This document shows positions 1 through 9,014 of a stretch of 54,417 nt of DNA, in pieces. Each line of letters starts with the position of its first letter. The first letter of the stretch is position 1. The notes beneath the pieces were generated by a model, which saw only the letters and a program-made list of their open reading frames with translations, was not told the origin of the DNA and ran no database searches. Origin of the DNA: Amycolatopsis sp. (GTDB lineage: Bacteria; Actinomycetota; Actinomycetes; Mycobacteriales; Pseudonocardiaceae); NCBI RefSeq assembly GCF_025464955.1, contig NZ_JAODNM010000016.1, positions 1 through 54,417 of the forward strand. The letters run 5' to 3'. Position numbers and translations under genes: made by a program.

Positions 1-2
1 AG

Positions 3-116
3 CGTGTCGGACACGTCACCGAGCCAGGCACTCCACTCACCACACTGGCCCAGTTCCACGACTACCTGACCGCTTCGGGCATCACACCGGAAGACCCCAA
101 CAAACCAACGCTTTAA
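3..116 (+). CDS. C-terminal fragment of an unrecognised protein (partial at window edge)
   Basis: An open frame runs from the window edge to a TAA at 114-116, giving 37 residues ending in DPNKPTL. Codon use is moderately GC-rich at third positions and the residue mix looks protein-like, but I do not recognise a family. About 30 bases after the stop lies a sequence resembling the end of the IS at the other window edge, so this may be the tail of a gene carried by an insertion sequence. That link is inference. Confidence 0.4.
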   Translation, partial: RVGHVTEPGTPLTTLAQFHDYLTASGITPEDPNKPTL

Positions 117-146
117 TTATCGGCAAGACCTAAGTTCCAGGCATTG
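117..146. mobile_element. Putative insertion-sequence end
   Basis: Read on the minus strand from about 146, this begins CAATGCC, then has CTTAGGTC and TTGCC. The IS4-type element end at the right window edge reads CAATGCC, CTTAAGTC, then TTGCT in the same order. Immediately outside lies a truncated copy of a host palindromic repeat. The exact boundary, 144-147, cannot be fixed from one end. Confidence 0.45.
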
Positions 147-181
147 GCGTTGAACGCCACAAGGATGGCCCCGAGGGGTCC
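145..181 (-). repeat. Truncated palindromic repeat, CTTGTGGCGTT family
   Basis: These 37 bases match the reverse complement of 20494-20530 with a single mismatch. At the 20.5 kb copy the sequence continues into a perfect palindrome. Here the palindrome is broken at about 145, where the IS-like end begins. Confidence 0.75.
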
Positions 182-206
182 TTTGCTCCGGCCGCCAGAG
201 GGGCCG

Positions 207-761
207 TCAGAGGGCGCGGAGGCCTTGCAGGACGCGTTCCATGAACTCGCGGGACGAGCGGTCGCCGAGGGACAGGCCGGTCTGGTGGATGATCACGAGC
301 CCGGCGTCGGCCATGTCGCCGGCGAGCACCTTGACCACGCCCAGTGGCAGGCTGAGGTATGCGGCGATCTCGGCCACCGAGCGGGCGTCGGCGCACAGGT
401 CGCAGATCGCGCGGTACTCGACGGGGGCGGCGCCGCGGTTGGAGCGGCCGAGGTCGCTGGTCGACACCATCGCTTCGAGGGCCAGGTCGTGATCCGAGCG
501 GGTGCGCCCGCCGGTGCGAGCGTAGGGGCGGACACGAGAGCGCGGCTGTGACGACTGTGCCGACTGCGACGACTGCGTCGCCGGAGACGAGGACGGCGTC
601 GGAGCGGCTACGCGGCGCTGGCCGTTGGCCTGGACCTTGACCAGCGTCGACACCCGGCTCAGGTCGAACCGGCTCGGTGAGTCCAGGCCTTCACGCTCGG
701 CTCCCCGGTGCAGCATTTCCCAGGCACCGGTGCTCTCTTCGTCCTGCCGCGAGGTGCTCAT
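207..761 (-). CDS. cvnC: DUF742 conservon protein, second copy (CvnC-like)
   Basis: 184 residues. The C-terminal 110 residues form a DUF742 domain, recognised by RPYARTGGRT, the CDLC segment and a winged-helix-like stretch (SVAEIAAYLSLPLGVVKVL) ending in FMERVLQGL. The N-terminal part is a Ser/Gln-rich linker. DUF742 proteins are the third member of conservons and are thought to act with the roadblock protein and small GTPase at the membrane. It starts 6 bases after the roadblock gene stops, so the two are probably cotranscribed. It is clearly paralogous to the DUF742 gene at 2166-2948. No GTPase gene follows it, unlike a standard conservon. Confidence 0.9.
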   Translation of the reverse strand: MSTSRQDEESTGAWEMLHRGAEREGLDSPSRFDLSRVSTLVKVQANGQRRVAAPTPSSSPATQSSQSAQSSQPRSRVRPYARTGGRTRSDHDLALEAMVSTSDLGRSNRGAAPVEYRAICDLCADARSVAEIAAYLSLPLGVVKVLAGDMADAGLVIIHQTGLSLGDRSSREFMERVLQGLRAL

Positions 762-767
762 CGAGTT

Positions 768-1190
768 CTACCCACGCACGCCGCCCTGGAGCTGCGCGCG
801 CAGCTCCGGGGTCAGTTGCTGGCCGACTCGGTCCACCAGCAGCGTCATCTCGTACGCCACGGTGCCGATGTCGCTGCCGGGCGCGGCCAGTACGGCCAGG
901 CACGATCCGTCGCTGACCGACATGAGGAACAGGTACCCGCGCTCCATCTCGACCACGGTCTGGTTGACCGCGCCGGCTTCGAAGCACCGGGCGGCTCCCT
1001 GGGTCAGGCTGATCAGCCCGGACGCCACCGCCGACAACTGCTCGGCACGGTCCTGCGGCAGGCCTTCCGACGGCGCGAGAAGCAACCCGTCAGCCGAGAC
1101 GACCACCGCGTGGGCGGCGCCGGGAACTCGCCGCACGAAGTCCGTGATGAGCCAGCCGAAACCGCCGGACTGCTGGCCGGAAGCCGTCAC
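768..1190 (-). CDS. cvnB: Roadblock/LC7 domain protein, second copy (CvnB-like)
   Basis: 140 residues, a single roadblock/LC7 domain ([28 protein letters not shown] through the SDGSCLAVL strand). Roadblock proteins modulate small Ras-like GTPases; in conservons they sit between the kinase and the GTPase. The GTG start at 1190 has a strong GAGGAGGGG ribosome site. It is very similar to the protein at 2975-3463, including the C-terminal [15 protein letters not shown], so it arose by duplication. It lies 386 bases after the cvnD stop and may have its own promoter. Confidence 0.92.
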   Translation of the reverse strand: MTASGQQSGGFGWLITDFVRRVPGAAHAVVVSADGLLLAPSEGLPQDRAEQLSAVASGLISLTQGAARCFEAGAVNQTVVEMERGYLFLMSVSDGSCLAVLAAPGSDIGTVAYEMTLLVDRVGQQLTPELRAQLQGGVRG

Positions 1191-1576
1191 TGCCCCTCCT
1201 CACTGCCGTTCGACACGCGCATCGGCGCGTAACCCGCCGTAAGCGTATTCGTCCCGCCAAACGTGTCGACCCGGCTCCCCGGTACCCGAGTTACACCCAC
1301 CGTAGGCAGGTGGGCGCGGACCGCATCGACACATGGTGAACCGTGCATTGTTGCGTGACCGGACCACACCGGACCAGAACCGATCTTGGAGCATGTTACC
1401 GCAGGTGGAACGGCATTTACCGACACTGGACCAAACAGGACACCGGCATCTTCGACACTCGGCGGGGCTGTCCGGCAGCCTCCCGGGTGACATCACTCCC
1501 CAATGCGGGTGAAGCCTCCGGAGTTCACTCCAACGGCCGCACCGAGACGGGTTTTTCACCCAGCAGGTGGGTCTTT
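1191..1576. other. 386-base gap between cvnD and the second roadblock gene
   Basis: No convincing gene in either direction. On the minus strand a weak hairpin (ACCCA and TGGGT around 1563-1577) follows the cvnD stop. The gap is longer than any other inside this gene group, which fits a separate promoter for the extra B-C pair, but I cannot identify -35/-10 elements with confidence. Confidence 0.4.
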
Positions 1577-2185
1577 CTAGCCCGCCTGCAAGGCCGCGTC
1601 GTGCTCGATCGCGTGCTGCACCACCGAAATCAGCACCTGCTTGGCCGAGTCCCGCTCGCGCGCGTCACAGGCCATGATCGGTACCGAGGACGAGATCGTC
1701 AGCGCGTGGCGGACGTCCTCGATCTGGTGATGCAACAACCGATCGAAGCAGTTGATCGCCACGACGTAGGGCAGGTTCCGGTTCTCGAAGAAGTCGATCG
1801 AGGGGAACGCGTCGGCCAGCCGCCGCGTGTCCACCAGTACGACCGCGCCGATGGCGCCGATGGCAAGGTCGTCCCACATGAACCAGAACCGGTGCTGCCC
1901 CGGCGTACCGAAGACATAGAGCACGAGGTCGGAGTCCAGCGAGATCCGCCCGAAGTCCATCGCGACCGTGGTGGTCGTCTTGTTCGGCGTCGCCGAGTTG
2001 TCGTCGACGTCCGAACTCGCTTCGGTCATCAACGCTTCGGTGGTCAGCGGGTCGATCTCCGAGACCGCCCCCACCAGCGTGGTCTTTCCGGATCCGAATC
2101 CGCCGGCGACCACGATCTTCGCCGAGGACGTCGGGCCGGTGACCGCCGACGTGTTCGCGTCGGAGTCAAATTCTCCGAAGGCCAC
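1577..2185 (-). CDS. cvnD: Conservon small GTPase (CvnD)
   Basis: 202 residues of the MglA/Ras-like conservon GTPase family. The P-loop is GGFGSGKTT at residues 28-36; the G3 region is FGTPGQHRFWFMWDD, typical of this family in place of the usual DxxG; INCFD stands where most GTPases have NKxD. The start overlaps the end of the DUF742 gene by 20 bases, as is usual in conservons, which indicates translational coupling. It is the only GTPase in the window, although there are two kinases, two roadblock and two DUF742 proteins, so it may serve all of them (inference). Confidence 0.94.
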   Translation of the reverse strand: MAFGEFDSDANTSAVTGPTSSAKIVVAGGFGSGKTTLVGAVSEIDPLTTEALMTEASSDVDDNSATPNKTTTTVAMDFGRISLDSDLVLYVFGTPGQHRFWFMWDDLAIGAIGAVVLVDTRRLADAFPSIDFFENRNLPYVVAINCFDRLLHHQIEDVRHALTISSSVPIMACDARERDSAKQVLISVVQHAIEHDAALQAG

Positions 2186-2948
2186 TGAGCACCCTCTCCA
2201 TGAACTCGATACTCGGCCGGTCGCCCACCGCGGTATTCCCGGAGTGCACCAGAACCAGCCCTAGGCCTGCAACGTCACCAATCAACACACGCACCACGCC
2301 GAGCGGCAACCGCAGCAGGGCCGCGACCTCCGCCACCGAGCGGGTGTCCAAGCAGAGATCACAGATCGAGCGGTGTTCGGGAACCCGGACGCGGTCGAGC
2401 AGCCGTCCGTGCTCACTGGTCGAGATCAGGGCCTCGATCGCGAGGTCCTGGGTGGGCCTGGTCCGGCCCCTGGTGCGGAAGTACGGCCGCACCAGACCGG
2501 AACCCGGCTCGGGGTCGGGGTCGGCGAACTCTTCGAACCGCTCGTCGACGTACTCGGTGCTCGCCTGCGTCGGCAAGGCCGCCGCGAGCGGGTTTTGTTC
2601 GTCCAGACCGAAGGAAGGGTGCTCAGAGGTGTACAGCGGACCGCTGGTGCCACCGAACAGTTCGGAGCCGGGACCGCCGAGCAACCGCTCGCGGAAGTCC
2701 TCGACGCTGAAGTCGGCCGGTCCGGGGCCGGTCACGGTCTCGACCGGCGCCAACCACGTCGCCGGTTCTTCGACCGGGTTCTCCTGCTCGGAGCCGCCGG
2801 AACGGCGCGAACGCCATTCACGGTCAACCTTGTCCCGGAACGACTTCCAGGTTTCCGGTGGGACCGGAGTACCCGTCTCGTCCCGCCGGTGGCCGCCCGA
2901 AAAGTCGTCACCGGACCGGTCGTTGCCTCTCGCACGCCCGTCGTTCAT
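2166..2948 (-). CDS. cvnC: DUF742 conservon protein, first copy (CvnC)
   Basis: 260 residues. A long acidic N-terminal region (to about residue 150) precedes the DUF742 domain with RPYFRTRGRTRP, CDLC and VAEVAALLRLPLGVVRVL. I chose ATG 2948 because AGGAG lies just upstream; an open frame continues further but only inside the roadblock gene. Third gene of a complete conservon in the order A-B-C-D. The N-terminal extension is about 75 residues longer than in the paralogue at 207-761. Known role of the family is as an accessory to the membrane-associated kinase/GTPase complex; the biochemical role is unresolved. Confidence 0.92.
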   Translation of the reverse strand: MNDGRARGNDRSGDDFSGGHRRDETGTPVPPETWKSFRDKVDREWRSRRSGGSEQENPVEEPATWLAPVETVTGPGPADFSVEDFRERLLGGPGSELFGGTSGPLYTSEHPSFGLDEQNPLAAALPTQASTEYVDERFEEFADPDPEPGSGLVRPYFRTRGRTRPTQDLAIEALISTSEHGRLLDRVRVPEHRSICDLCLDTRSVAEVAALLRLPLGVVRVLIGDVAGLGLVLVHSGNTAVGDRPSIEFMERVLSGLRRI

Positions 2949-2974
2949 GACCTTCTCCTCGGTGTCCGCGCGAT

Positions 2975-3463
2975 TCAGCGACGCACCGCGCCCTGCAACT
3001 GGGCACGCAGTTCCGGCGTCAGCTGCTGACCGACCCGATCGACCAGCAGTGTCATCTCGTAGACCACCAGTCCGATGTCGCTGTCCGGCGAACCCAGCAC
3101 CGCGAGGCACGAACCGTCGGACACCGCCATGATGAACAGGAACCCGTTCGCCATTTCGACGACCGTCTGTGCGACCGTGCCGCCCTCGAACACCTTCGCG
3201 GCGCCGCGGGCGAGACTGGTCAAACCCGAAGCCACCGCGGCGAGCTGGTCGGCGCGGTCCTTCGGCAAACCCCGTGAGGACGCCAGTAACAAACCATCCG
3301 CGGAGACGACCACGGCATGCGCCGCGCCCGGCACCCGATGCACGAAATCGGTGATGAGCCAGGCAAACGTGCCCGACTGACCCGATGACTTACCCGGTTG
3401 CGCCTGGTTGTTGGGCTGCGCCTGGCCCCCCGGCTGAACTGCACCCGCCCGTGTCACTGCCAC
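2975..3463 (-). CDS. cvnB: Roadblock/LC7 domain protein, first copy (CvnB)
   Basis: 162 residues. A Gln/Gly-rich N-terminal tail of about 30 residues precedes the roadblock domain ([20 protein letters not shown]). Its start overlaps the 3' end of the kinase gene by 10 bases, so translation is coupled. The 26-base gap to the next gene carries the ribosome site for cvnC. The family regulates conservon GTPases. The domain is nearly the same as in the copy at 768-1190; the main difference is the N-terminal tail. Confidence 0.93.
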   Translation of the reverse strand: MAVTRAGAVQPGGQAQPNNQAQPGKSSGQSGTFAWLITDFVHRVPGAAHAVVVSADGLLLASSRGLPKDRADQLAAVASGLTSLARGAAKVFEGGTVAQTVVEMANGFLFIMAVSDGSCLAVLGSPDSDIGLVVYEMTLLVDRVGQQLTPELRAQLQGAVRR

Positions 3464-6400
3464 TCCTCACTGCTGTCTTCGGACGAGGAACTCATGCTCC
3501 CGCCGCTCACCGAAACACCCTCGTCGGCTCCCCTGCCGGCCGCCGGCTGCTCTTTCATCGCATGCCGGCCGGAGGTGTACCCGCGCTGGAAACTCGCCAT
3601 CCGGCTCCTTGCGGCTGTCGCCGACCTCGCGATCGACGCCTTGCCCGGCAGACCGGCCGCGACATCGGCGAACACGTCCGGCTGTTCCGGGGTGTTCACC
3701 GACCCCGGCACCAAGTATGCGTTGGGCACCCGCTTGGGCAACCCGGCCGGGGTGATTTCCTCGTCCTTGGACTCGAGTAGCGCCTGCGCCGCCTGCCAAC
3801 CGCTGTCCGACGCGCTTTGCCAGCTCGAAGCTTCGACCGGTTCGATCCGCTCCTCCTCGCGACTGACCTGCGGGGACCCGAATCCCTCCAGGCCGCCCAA
3901 GTCATCATGACCGCCCGAGCCCTCGTCCGCGACCGTCGAGGCCGATGACGCGTACTCGGCGAAGTCGGTGGACGGCGCCTGCGCGGCCTCGGCAGCGCGT
4001 TCAGCGGACTCCGCCTCGTCACCGTCTTCACTGAACCAGCGCGAAAGCACCGACTGGTAGATCGGCAGCCGCCTGGTCGGGACGTCGTCCTCGAGCGCCG
4101 TCGAACCCGTTTCATACGCGGGCTCCGCGGGCTCGGGCTCCTCCGCCGGCGTGACCGGAACGTACTTCGGCTGGCGTTTCGGCAGCACCAGCGGCGTGTA
4201 CTGGGTGTCCTTCGCGTCGTCGTCGCCGGACGCACCTTCGCCGTTGACGTAGGTGTGGTCCTCGCTCGTCGGCCAGGCCGGCATGCTCTCCGCCGGTTGC
4301 CGGACCGGCAGATCGGACGCACTCGGGATCGACGTCGGCAGCGGGTTCGGCGCCGACGTCGGCGAGCTCAGGAACGCCGCGTTGTTGCCGCCGACGAGGT
4401 CGTCCAGGCTGATCGGCTTTTCGAGCGGGGTCAGCCCGTTCGCGTCCTTGACCGGCGCTGCCGGCGAAGACGACAGCGGTGCCGGCGAGTCCGGCGGGGT
4501 GTACGGCTGCAAGCCGCTCTGCGTGGAGTCCGCGTACGACCGGCTGGACGAGTCCTCGAACGACCGGTTGATCGGCGGGATGGACTGACCGGAGGTCTCG
4601 GACCGCGACGCGCTCTGCAGCAGCCGCGGGTCGACCCGGACCGAGGTGAGCAGGTTCGCGGGCACCAGGACCCTGGCGATCACGCCACCTTCGATGTCCT
4701 CGTTCTCCCGCAGGCGCACCTCGATGCCGTGGCGCTGGGCCAGCCGCGCGACCACGTACAGGCCCATCCGCCTGGTCACCGAGACGTCCAGGTCCGGCGG
4801 GTCGGCGAGGCGCTGGTTGACCTCGGCGATCTGGTCCTCGGACATGCCGACGCCGTGGTCGGTGACCTGGATCGCGAGGGCCTTCTTGCGCGTGACCACC
4901 GCGCGGACGGTGATCTTGGTTTCCGGCTCGGAGAAGTACGTCGCGTTGTCGAGCAGTTCCGCGAGCACGTGCACGAGGTCGTGGATGGTCAGGCCCTGGA
5001 CGGCGACGTCGGGCACCGCGCCGACCTCGATCCGCGCGTACTGCTCGATCTCCGAAACCGCGGCGCCGATGACGTCGGCGGCAGGCACCGGCTTGGGCAC
5101 GGACTTCGCGAGGCCGGCACCGGAGAGCACCAGGAGGCTTTCACCGTTGCGCCGCAGCCGGGTGGCCAGGTGGTCGAGCTCGAACAGGCTCGCCAAGTGG
5201 TCGGGGTCCTGCTCATCGGCCTCGAGCCGGTCGATGACCCCGAGCTGGCGTTCCACCAGCCGCTGGGACCGGCGCGAAAGGTTCACGAAGATGCCGTTGA
5301 CGTTCTCCCGCAGCAGAGCCTGCTCGGACGCCATCCGGACGGCCTGTTCGTGCACCGCGTCGAACGACCGCGCGACCTCGCCGATCTCGTCGCGCGAGGT
5401 GATCGGAACCGGGGTGACCGCGCGCTGGGACGCCCGGATCGGGTCCGGGTCGTCCAGGATCGCCTGCACGGTTTCGGGCAGCCGGGTGTAGGCGACCTCG
5501 AGGGCGGTGGTCCGCAGCACCCGGAGCGGACGCAGCATCAGCCGGGCGATCGCGAGCATCAGGATCAGCGCGACGATCAGCGCCGCCAGCACGATCCCGA
5601 TCTCCCACCACGCCGAGGAGGTCACCGAGCTGGCCAGGCTGTTGGCCTGCGTGCGCATGTCGTTGAGCAGGCTGGTCTCGACCGCGCGCAGCTTGTTCGA
5701 CGAGACATTGCTGTCGGTGGCGAGCTGGGCGCTGTTGATGTTCGGCGGCTCTTGGTTGTTGTTGGCCGCGAGCGACTCCACCCGGATCCGCTGCCGGTCG
5801 TCGACCTCGGCGCCGCTGTAGGTGTCGGTGTAGAGCTGTTCCTGCTGCGGGGTGGCGTTCGCGGAGAACTGGTCGATCGCCGCCTGCCCGCTCGCTTCAC
5901 CGTCGATGACCTGCTGCAGGAGGTCACCGGGGAACTCGTTGTGCAGCACGCCGATCTCGAGGGCGGCGTCACCGCGGGCGATGAACTCCTTCGCCTCGGT
6001 GAGGGACTGCGTGACGGTCGCCTGGCGGAGCAGTTCACGGTTGGTGACCGACGTGGTCACTTCACGACCGAGCTGGACCAGCGAGCTCAGGATCGCGGAG
6101 TAGGCGTTGAGCGCCGAGGCGTCGGAGTAGGACGAGGTGCCGATCGCGCTCCGCAGGGCCTTCAGCGCGTCCAGCCGCTGCAGACCCTGGTTGTACCGGT
6201 CCTTGGTCGCCTGGTCGGTGTCCAGCTTGCTCGCCGAGGAGTGGAGATCGGCGACGAAACTGTCGACCTTCGCGATCTCGCTGTCCAGCGGAGCCTGCTG
6301 GGCAGGGTCCTTCGACGCGATCCGGATGACCGACAGCACGCGTTCCTGCTGCAGTTCGTGGATGGTGGCCGTCACCTTGATGGCGAAGTCGACCTGGCTG

Positions 6401-6699
6401 ACGGTCTGCTGGAACTGCTGGGCTTGCTGGAGTTCGTCGGTGGCCCGCAGGCCACCAAGCACCAGGGCGGTGAGCGTGGGCACGATCAGGATGACCGCGA
6501 GCTTGCTGCGCAGCTTCCAGTGGCGCACGCCGAACAGCGAGCCGGTCCGCTTGACCGCTCGTTCCTTGCCCGGCTGGTCCGCGGGCACGTTGCCGTGCGC
6601 GGAGTCGCCTCCAGCCCCCGAGGTGTCTTTTGTCGGCACCGCTGCTGTCCTACCGTCGTTTCGCGAGCTGAAGACGTCTTCAGCGTTCTGGTCGACCAC
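3454..6699 (-). CDS. cvnA: Conservon sensor histidine kinase with nitrate/nitrite-sensor-like ectodomain (CvnA)
   Basis: 1081 residues from GTG 6699. Order: cytoplasmic tail; TM1 about 66-84; extracellular helical region to about 365 resembling NIT sensor domains; TM2 about 366-388; HAMP-like linker; kinase core with [11 protein letters not shown] (candidate phospho-His near 508), N box ELLDNATYFS near 583 and G1 box VTDHGVGM near 615; then a Pro/Ser/Glu-rich tail of about 390 residues. The family couples an external signal to the roadblock/DUF742/GTPase complex at the membrane. It heads the A-B-C-D operon and is divergent from the binding-protein gene at 7223. A paralogue lies at 14112-17000. 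NIT assignment rests on architecture, not a profile search. Confidence 0.92.
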   Translation of the reverse strand: MVDQNAEDVFSSRNDGRTAAVPTKDTSGAGGDSAHGNVPADQPGKERAVKRTGSLFGVRHWKLRSKLAVILIVPTLTALVLGGLRATDELQQAQQFQQTVSQVDFAIKVTATIHELQQERVLSVIRIASKDPAQQAPLDSEIAKVDSFVADLHSSASKLDTDQATKDRYNQGLQRLDALKALRSAIGTSSYSDASALNAYSAILSSLVQLGREVTTSVTNRELLRQATVTQSLTEAKEFIARGDAALEIGVLHNEFPGDLLQQVIDGEASGQAAIDQFSANATPQQEQLYTDTYSGAEVDDRQRIRVESLAANNNQEPPNINSAQLATDSNVSSNKLRAVETSLLNDMRTQANSLASSVTSSAWWEIGIVLAALIVALILMLAIARLMLRPLRVLRTTALEVAYTRLPETVQAILDDPDPIRASQRAVTPVPITSRDEIGEVARSFDAVHEQAVRMASEQALLRENVNGIFVNLSRRSQRLVERQLGVIDRLEADEQDPDHLASLFELDHLATRLRRNGESLLVLSGAGLAKSVPKPVPAADVIGAAVSEIEQYARIEVGAVPDVAVQGLTIHDLVHVLAELLDNATYFSEPETKITVRAVVTRKKALAIQVTDHGVGMSEDQIAEVNQRLADPPDLDVSVTRRMGLYVVARLAQRHGIEVRLRENEDIEGGVIARVLVPANLLTSVRVDPRLLQSASRSETSGQSIPPINRSFEDSSSRSYADSTQSGLQPYTPPDSPAPLSSSPAAPVKDANGLTPLEKPISLDDLVGGNNAAFLSSPTSAPNPLPTSIPSASDLPVRQPAESMPAWPTSEDHTYVNGEGASGDDDAKDTQYTPLVLPKRQPKYVPVTPAEEPEPAEPAYETGSTALEDDVPTRRLPIYQSVLSRWFSEDGDEAESAERAAEAAQAPSTDFAEYASSASTVADEGSGGHDDLGGLEGFGSPQVSREEERIEPVEASSWQSASDSGWQAAQALLESKDEEITPAGLPKRVPNAYLVPGSVNTPEQPDVFADVAAGLPGKASIARSATAARSRMASFQRGYTSGRHAMKEQPAAGRGADEGVSVSGGSMSSSSEDSSEEWQ

Positions 6700-7222
6700 T
6701 ACCGGACACCCACCTCAGTGGGACGATCGGCGTTCGCCGATCTTGAGGTGCGGGGTACGGACGGACGGGTTCGGATCAGCACCGTACGTTCCGCTCGGCC
6801 ATCCGTGGGGCTCACTCTCACTACAATTGATGGTCTGTACCTGATCGCAGGAGCAGAGGGTAGCGAACACATCGCGAAGATGTAAGCCTTCTGGCGGTGG
6901 GGTAGTCAATTGTGAGGCAGGACCTGGGGGCACAGCGTAAGGACGATCTTCTCGCCGAACACCGTGAGTTATCAAAACAGGACCAGACCCACAGAGTCAC
7001 TCCCTGTGGTCCACATTGCACCCGTTGTCTCCAACAGTTTCACCCTATCAGGTGATACAGGTCACCTTTGGACCCGAACCGAACACCGACTGTACGGTAG
7101 CCGCGCCGTTCTCTAGAGTAGCCGCGCGACCGGTTCATGTTCCTCGCCGACGCAGTACATGGGGCATCGCGTTAACTAGCCACCCGGTCCACAAGACCGT
7201 GACCAGCTACAAGGAGCTTGTT
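6700..7222. promoter_or_regulatory. 523-base divergent intergenic region, cvnA / ABC importer
   Basis: No coding sequence is supported. The region should hold promoters for the cvn operon (minus) and the importer operon (plus). It contains two opposed CAATTG-centred motifs (about 6819 and 6909), each next to a CTCAC/GTGAG stretch, which could form a loose operator pair. No TPP, cobalamin or other riboswitch core is recognisable. The importer start is fixed by AAGGAG at 7211-7216. Confidence 0.5.
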
Positions 7223-8242
7223 GTGCTTCGACACGTCATCACCGCCCGGGGGACGAGACGGCGCGCCGTTCTCGGCCTGACCATGGCCGCACTGCTGGCG
7301 GCGGGGTCGCTCACCGGCTGCAGTGCCCTCGGTGGCTCCACCAACTCGTCGTCGGGCAACGCCAGCGTCGAAAAGTCGACCATCAAGGTCGCCATCCTCC
7401 CGACGATCGACCTGTCGCCGCTGTTCCTGGCGCAGAAGGAGGGGTACTTCAAGGCCGAGGGCCTCAACGTCCAGATCGTCAACGCGGCCAGCGGCCAGGC
7501 GACCCTGCAGAAGGTGATCAGCGGCGAGGTCGACATCGCGTTCGCCACGTACGTGCCGTTCTTCCTGGCCAAGAGCAAGGGCGTGGCGGACATCAAGCTC
7601 GTCGCCGACTCCGTGTCGGCCAGCCCGAACAGCAACCTCATCGTCACCAGCCCCAACTCGTCGGTGAAGACGGTCAAGGACCTCGCGGGCAAGCGCATCG
7701 GCGTCACCGCGACCGGGACCGCGTCGGACACGCTGACCAAGGCGATCATGAAGGCGAACGGCATCGACTACACCAAGGTGCAGTTCGTGCCGACGCCGTT
7801 CCCGAGCATGGCGGCCGCCCTCACCCACGGCGACATCGACGCCGCGTACATGGCCGAGCCGTTCATCACGCAGGCCGAGAAGAGCATCGGCGCGGTCAAG
7901 GTCGTCGACGTCGCGTCCGGGCCCACCGAGAACTTCCCGATCGCCGGCTACGGCGCGCTGGCGAAGTTCCTCACCGAGAACCCGAAGACGGTCGCCGCTT
8001 TCCAGCGCGCGATGAAGAAGGCCTCGGACCAGGCCTCCGCCGACCGCGCGAAGATCCAGCCGCTCATCGTCTCGGACGCCAAGGTGGACGCGGACACAGC
8101 CGCGCTGGTGACCCTGCCGAACTACCACTCGACAATGGACCCGTCGCGCCTGCAGCGCGTGCCGGACCAGCTGCTCGAGCTCGGCCTGATCCCGTCGCGG
8201 ATCGACGTCACCCCGATGCTCGCCGCGCAGCCGACCAGCTGA
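7223..8242 (+). CDS. ABC importer substrate-binding lipoprotein, NrtA/SsuA/TauA (NMT1) type
   Basis: 339 residues from GTG 7223, with AAGGAG 6 bases upstream. The signal peptide has RRR at 12-14 and a lipobox ending at Cys33 (SLTGC), so the protein is probably anchored outside the membrane. The mature part has the family pattern: an IDLSPLFLAQKEGYF start, GEVDIAFATYVPF, GKRIGVTATGT, and AAYMAEPFI. Families of this fold bind nitrate, sulfonates, taurine, bicarbonate or thiamine pyrimidines; the ligand cannot be read here. It heads an operon with two permeases and an ATPase. A clear paralogue is at 17213. The neighbouring cvnA is divergent. Confidence 0.9.
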   Translation: MLRHVITARGTRRRAVLGLTMAALLAAGSLTGCSALGGSTNSSSGNASVEKSTIKVAILPTIDLSPLFLAQKEGYFKAEGLNVQIVNAASGQATLQKVISGEVDIAFATYVPFFLAKSKGVADIKLVADSVSASPNSNLIVTSPNSSVKTVKDLAGKRIGVTATGTASDTLTKAIMKANGIDYTKVQFVPTPFPSMAAALTHGDIDAAYMAEPFITQAEKSIGAVKVVDVASGPTENFPIAGYGALAKFLTENPKTVAAFQRAMKKASDQASADRAKIQPLIVSDAKVDADTAALVTLPNYHSTMDPSRLQRVPDQLLELGLIPSRIDVTPMLAAQPTS

Positions 8243-8243
8243 C

Positions 8244-9014
8244 GTGACTCGTCTTCTCCGCAACCTGGCCGGCCTGCTCGGCTTCTTCCTGATCTGGGAA
8301 GTCGCCGTGCGGGCCGGCTTGGTCGATGAGCGGTTCCTGCCGCCGCCGAGCCTCGTCCTGACCAGGGTCGTGCAGATACTGGGCCAGCCGGAGTTCCAGG
8401 CCGACGTCGTCGCTTCCGTGCTCGCGTGGCTGATCGCGATGCTGATCGCGATCGCCATCGCCGTCCCCGCGGGCCTGCTGCTCGGCAGCATCCCGTGGCT
8501 GCGCACCGCGACCAGGGCGATCGTCGAGTTCCTGCGGCCCATCCCGTCGGTCGCGCTGATCCCGCTGGTCGCGCTGCTCATCGGCGGCGGACCCGGCGCC
8601 AAGATCACGCTCGCGGTATATGCGGCCGTGTGGCCGATCCTGTTCAACACCATCTACGCGCTCGCCGAGATCGACCCGGTGCTGCTCGACACCGCGAAGT
8701 CGTATGGCACCGGCAAAACCCGGGTGCTGACCTCGGTCGCGCTGCCGCACGCGGCCCCGTTCGTCTTCACCGGGATCAGGATGTCCGCGGCCGTCGCGCT
8801 GATCGTGGTGGTCAGCACCGAATTCGTCGCCGGTGCCGCGAAAGGCATCGGGAACTTCGTGCTCGAAGCGAGCAGCGGTTCTCCCCGGACGGACCTGGTG
8901 CTGGCCGGGACCGTGGTCGCCGGGCTGATCGGCTACCTGATCAACGAAGGGCTCGAACGCCTTGGCCACCGGTTGTTCCGCTGGAACACCGCCGCCCAGG
9001 AGGTGGGCGCGTGA
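8244..9014 (+). CDS. ABC importer permease, SsuC/TauC type (first)
   Basis: 256 residues beginning at a GTG one base after the binding-protein stop. Multiple hydrophobic segments are visible (near residues 5-20, 55-75, 90-110, 120-135, 180-200, 220-240). The cytoplasmic EAA-type loop that contacts the ATPase reads AKSYGTGKTRVL...LPHAAPFVFTG. Members form the membrane channel of nitrate/sulfonate/taurine-type importers. It overlaps the next permease by 4 bases (GTGA). Two different permeases in one operon suggests a heterodimeric channel. Confidence 0.92.
   Translation: MTRLLRNLAGLLGFFLIWEVAVRAGLVDERFLPPPSLVLTRVVQILGQPEFQADVVASVLAWLIAMLIAIAIAVPAGLLLGSIPWLRTATRAIVEFLRPIPSVALIPLVALLIGGGPGAKITLAVYAAVWPILFNTIYALAEIDPVLLDTAKSYGTGKTRVLTSVALPHAAPFVFTGIRMSAAVALIVVVSTEFVAGAAKGIGNFVLEASSGSPRTDLVLAGTVVAGLIGYLINEGLERLGHRLFRWNTAAQEVGA

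Noticed and set aside
4255..6885. Very long open frame on the plus strand opposite the kinase gene
   Set aside because: Typical antisense frame of high-GC DNA: Arg/His/Asp-rich, no family match, while the minus strand encodes a clear kinase.
6815..6920. Opposed CAATTG motifs as a firm operator
   Set aside because: Arms are imperfect and about 90 bases apart; noted in the region but not called as a site.
6700..7222. TPP riboswitch before the ABC importer, which would make it a thiamine-precursor importer
   Set aside because: None of the thi-box core pieces (CTGAGA, ACCTGATC) is present in order; the ligand stays unknown.
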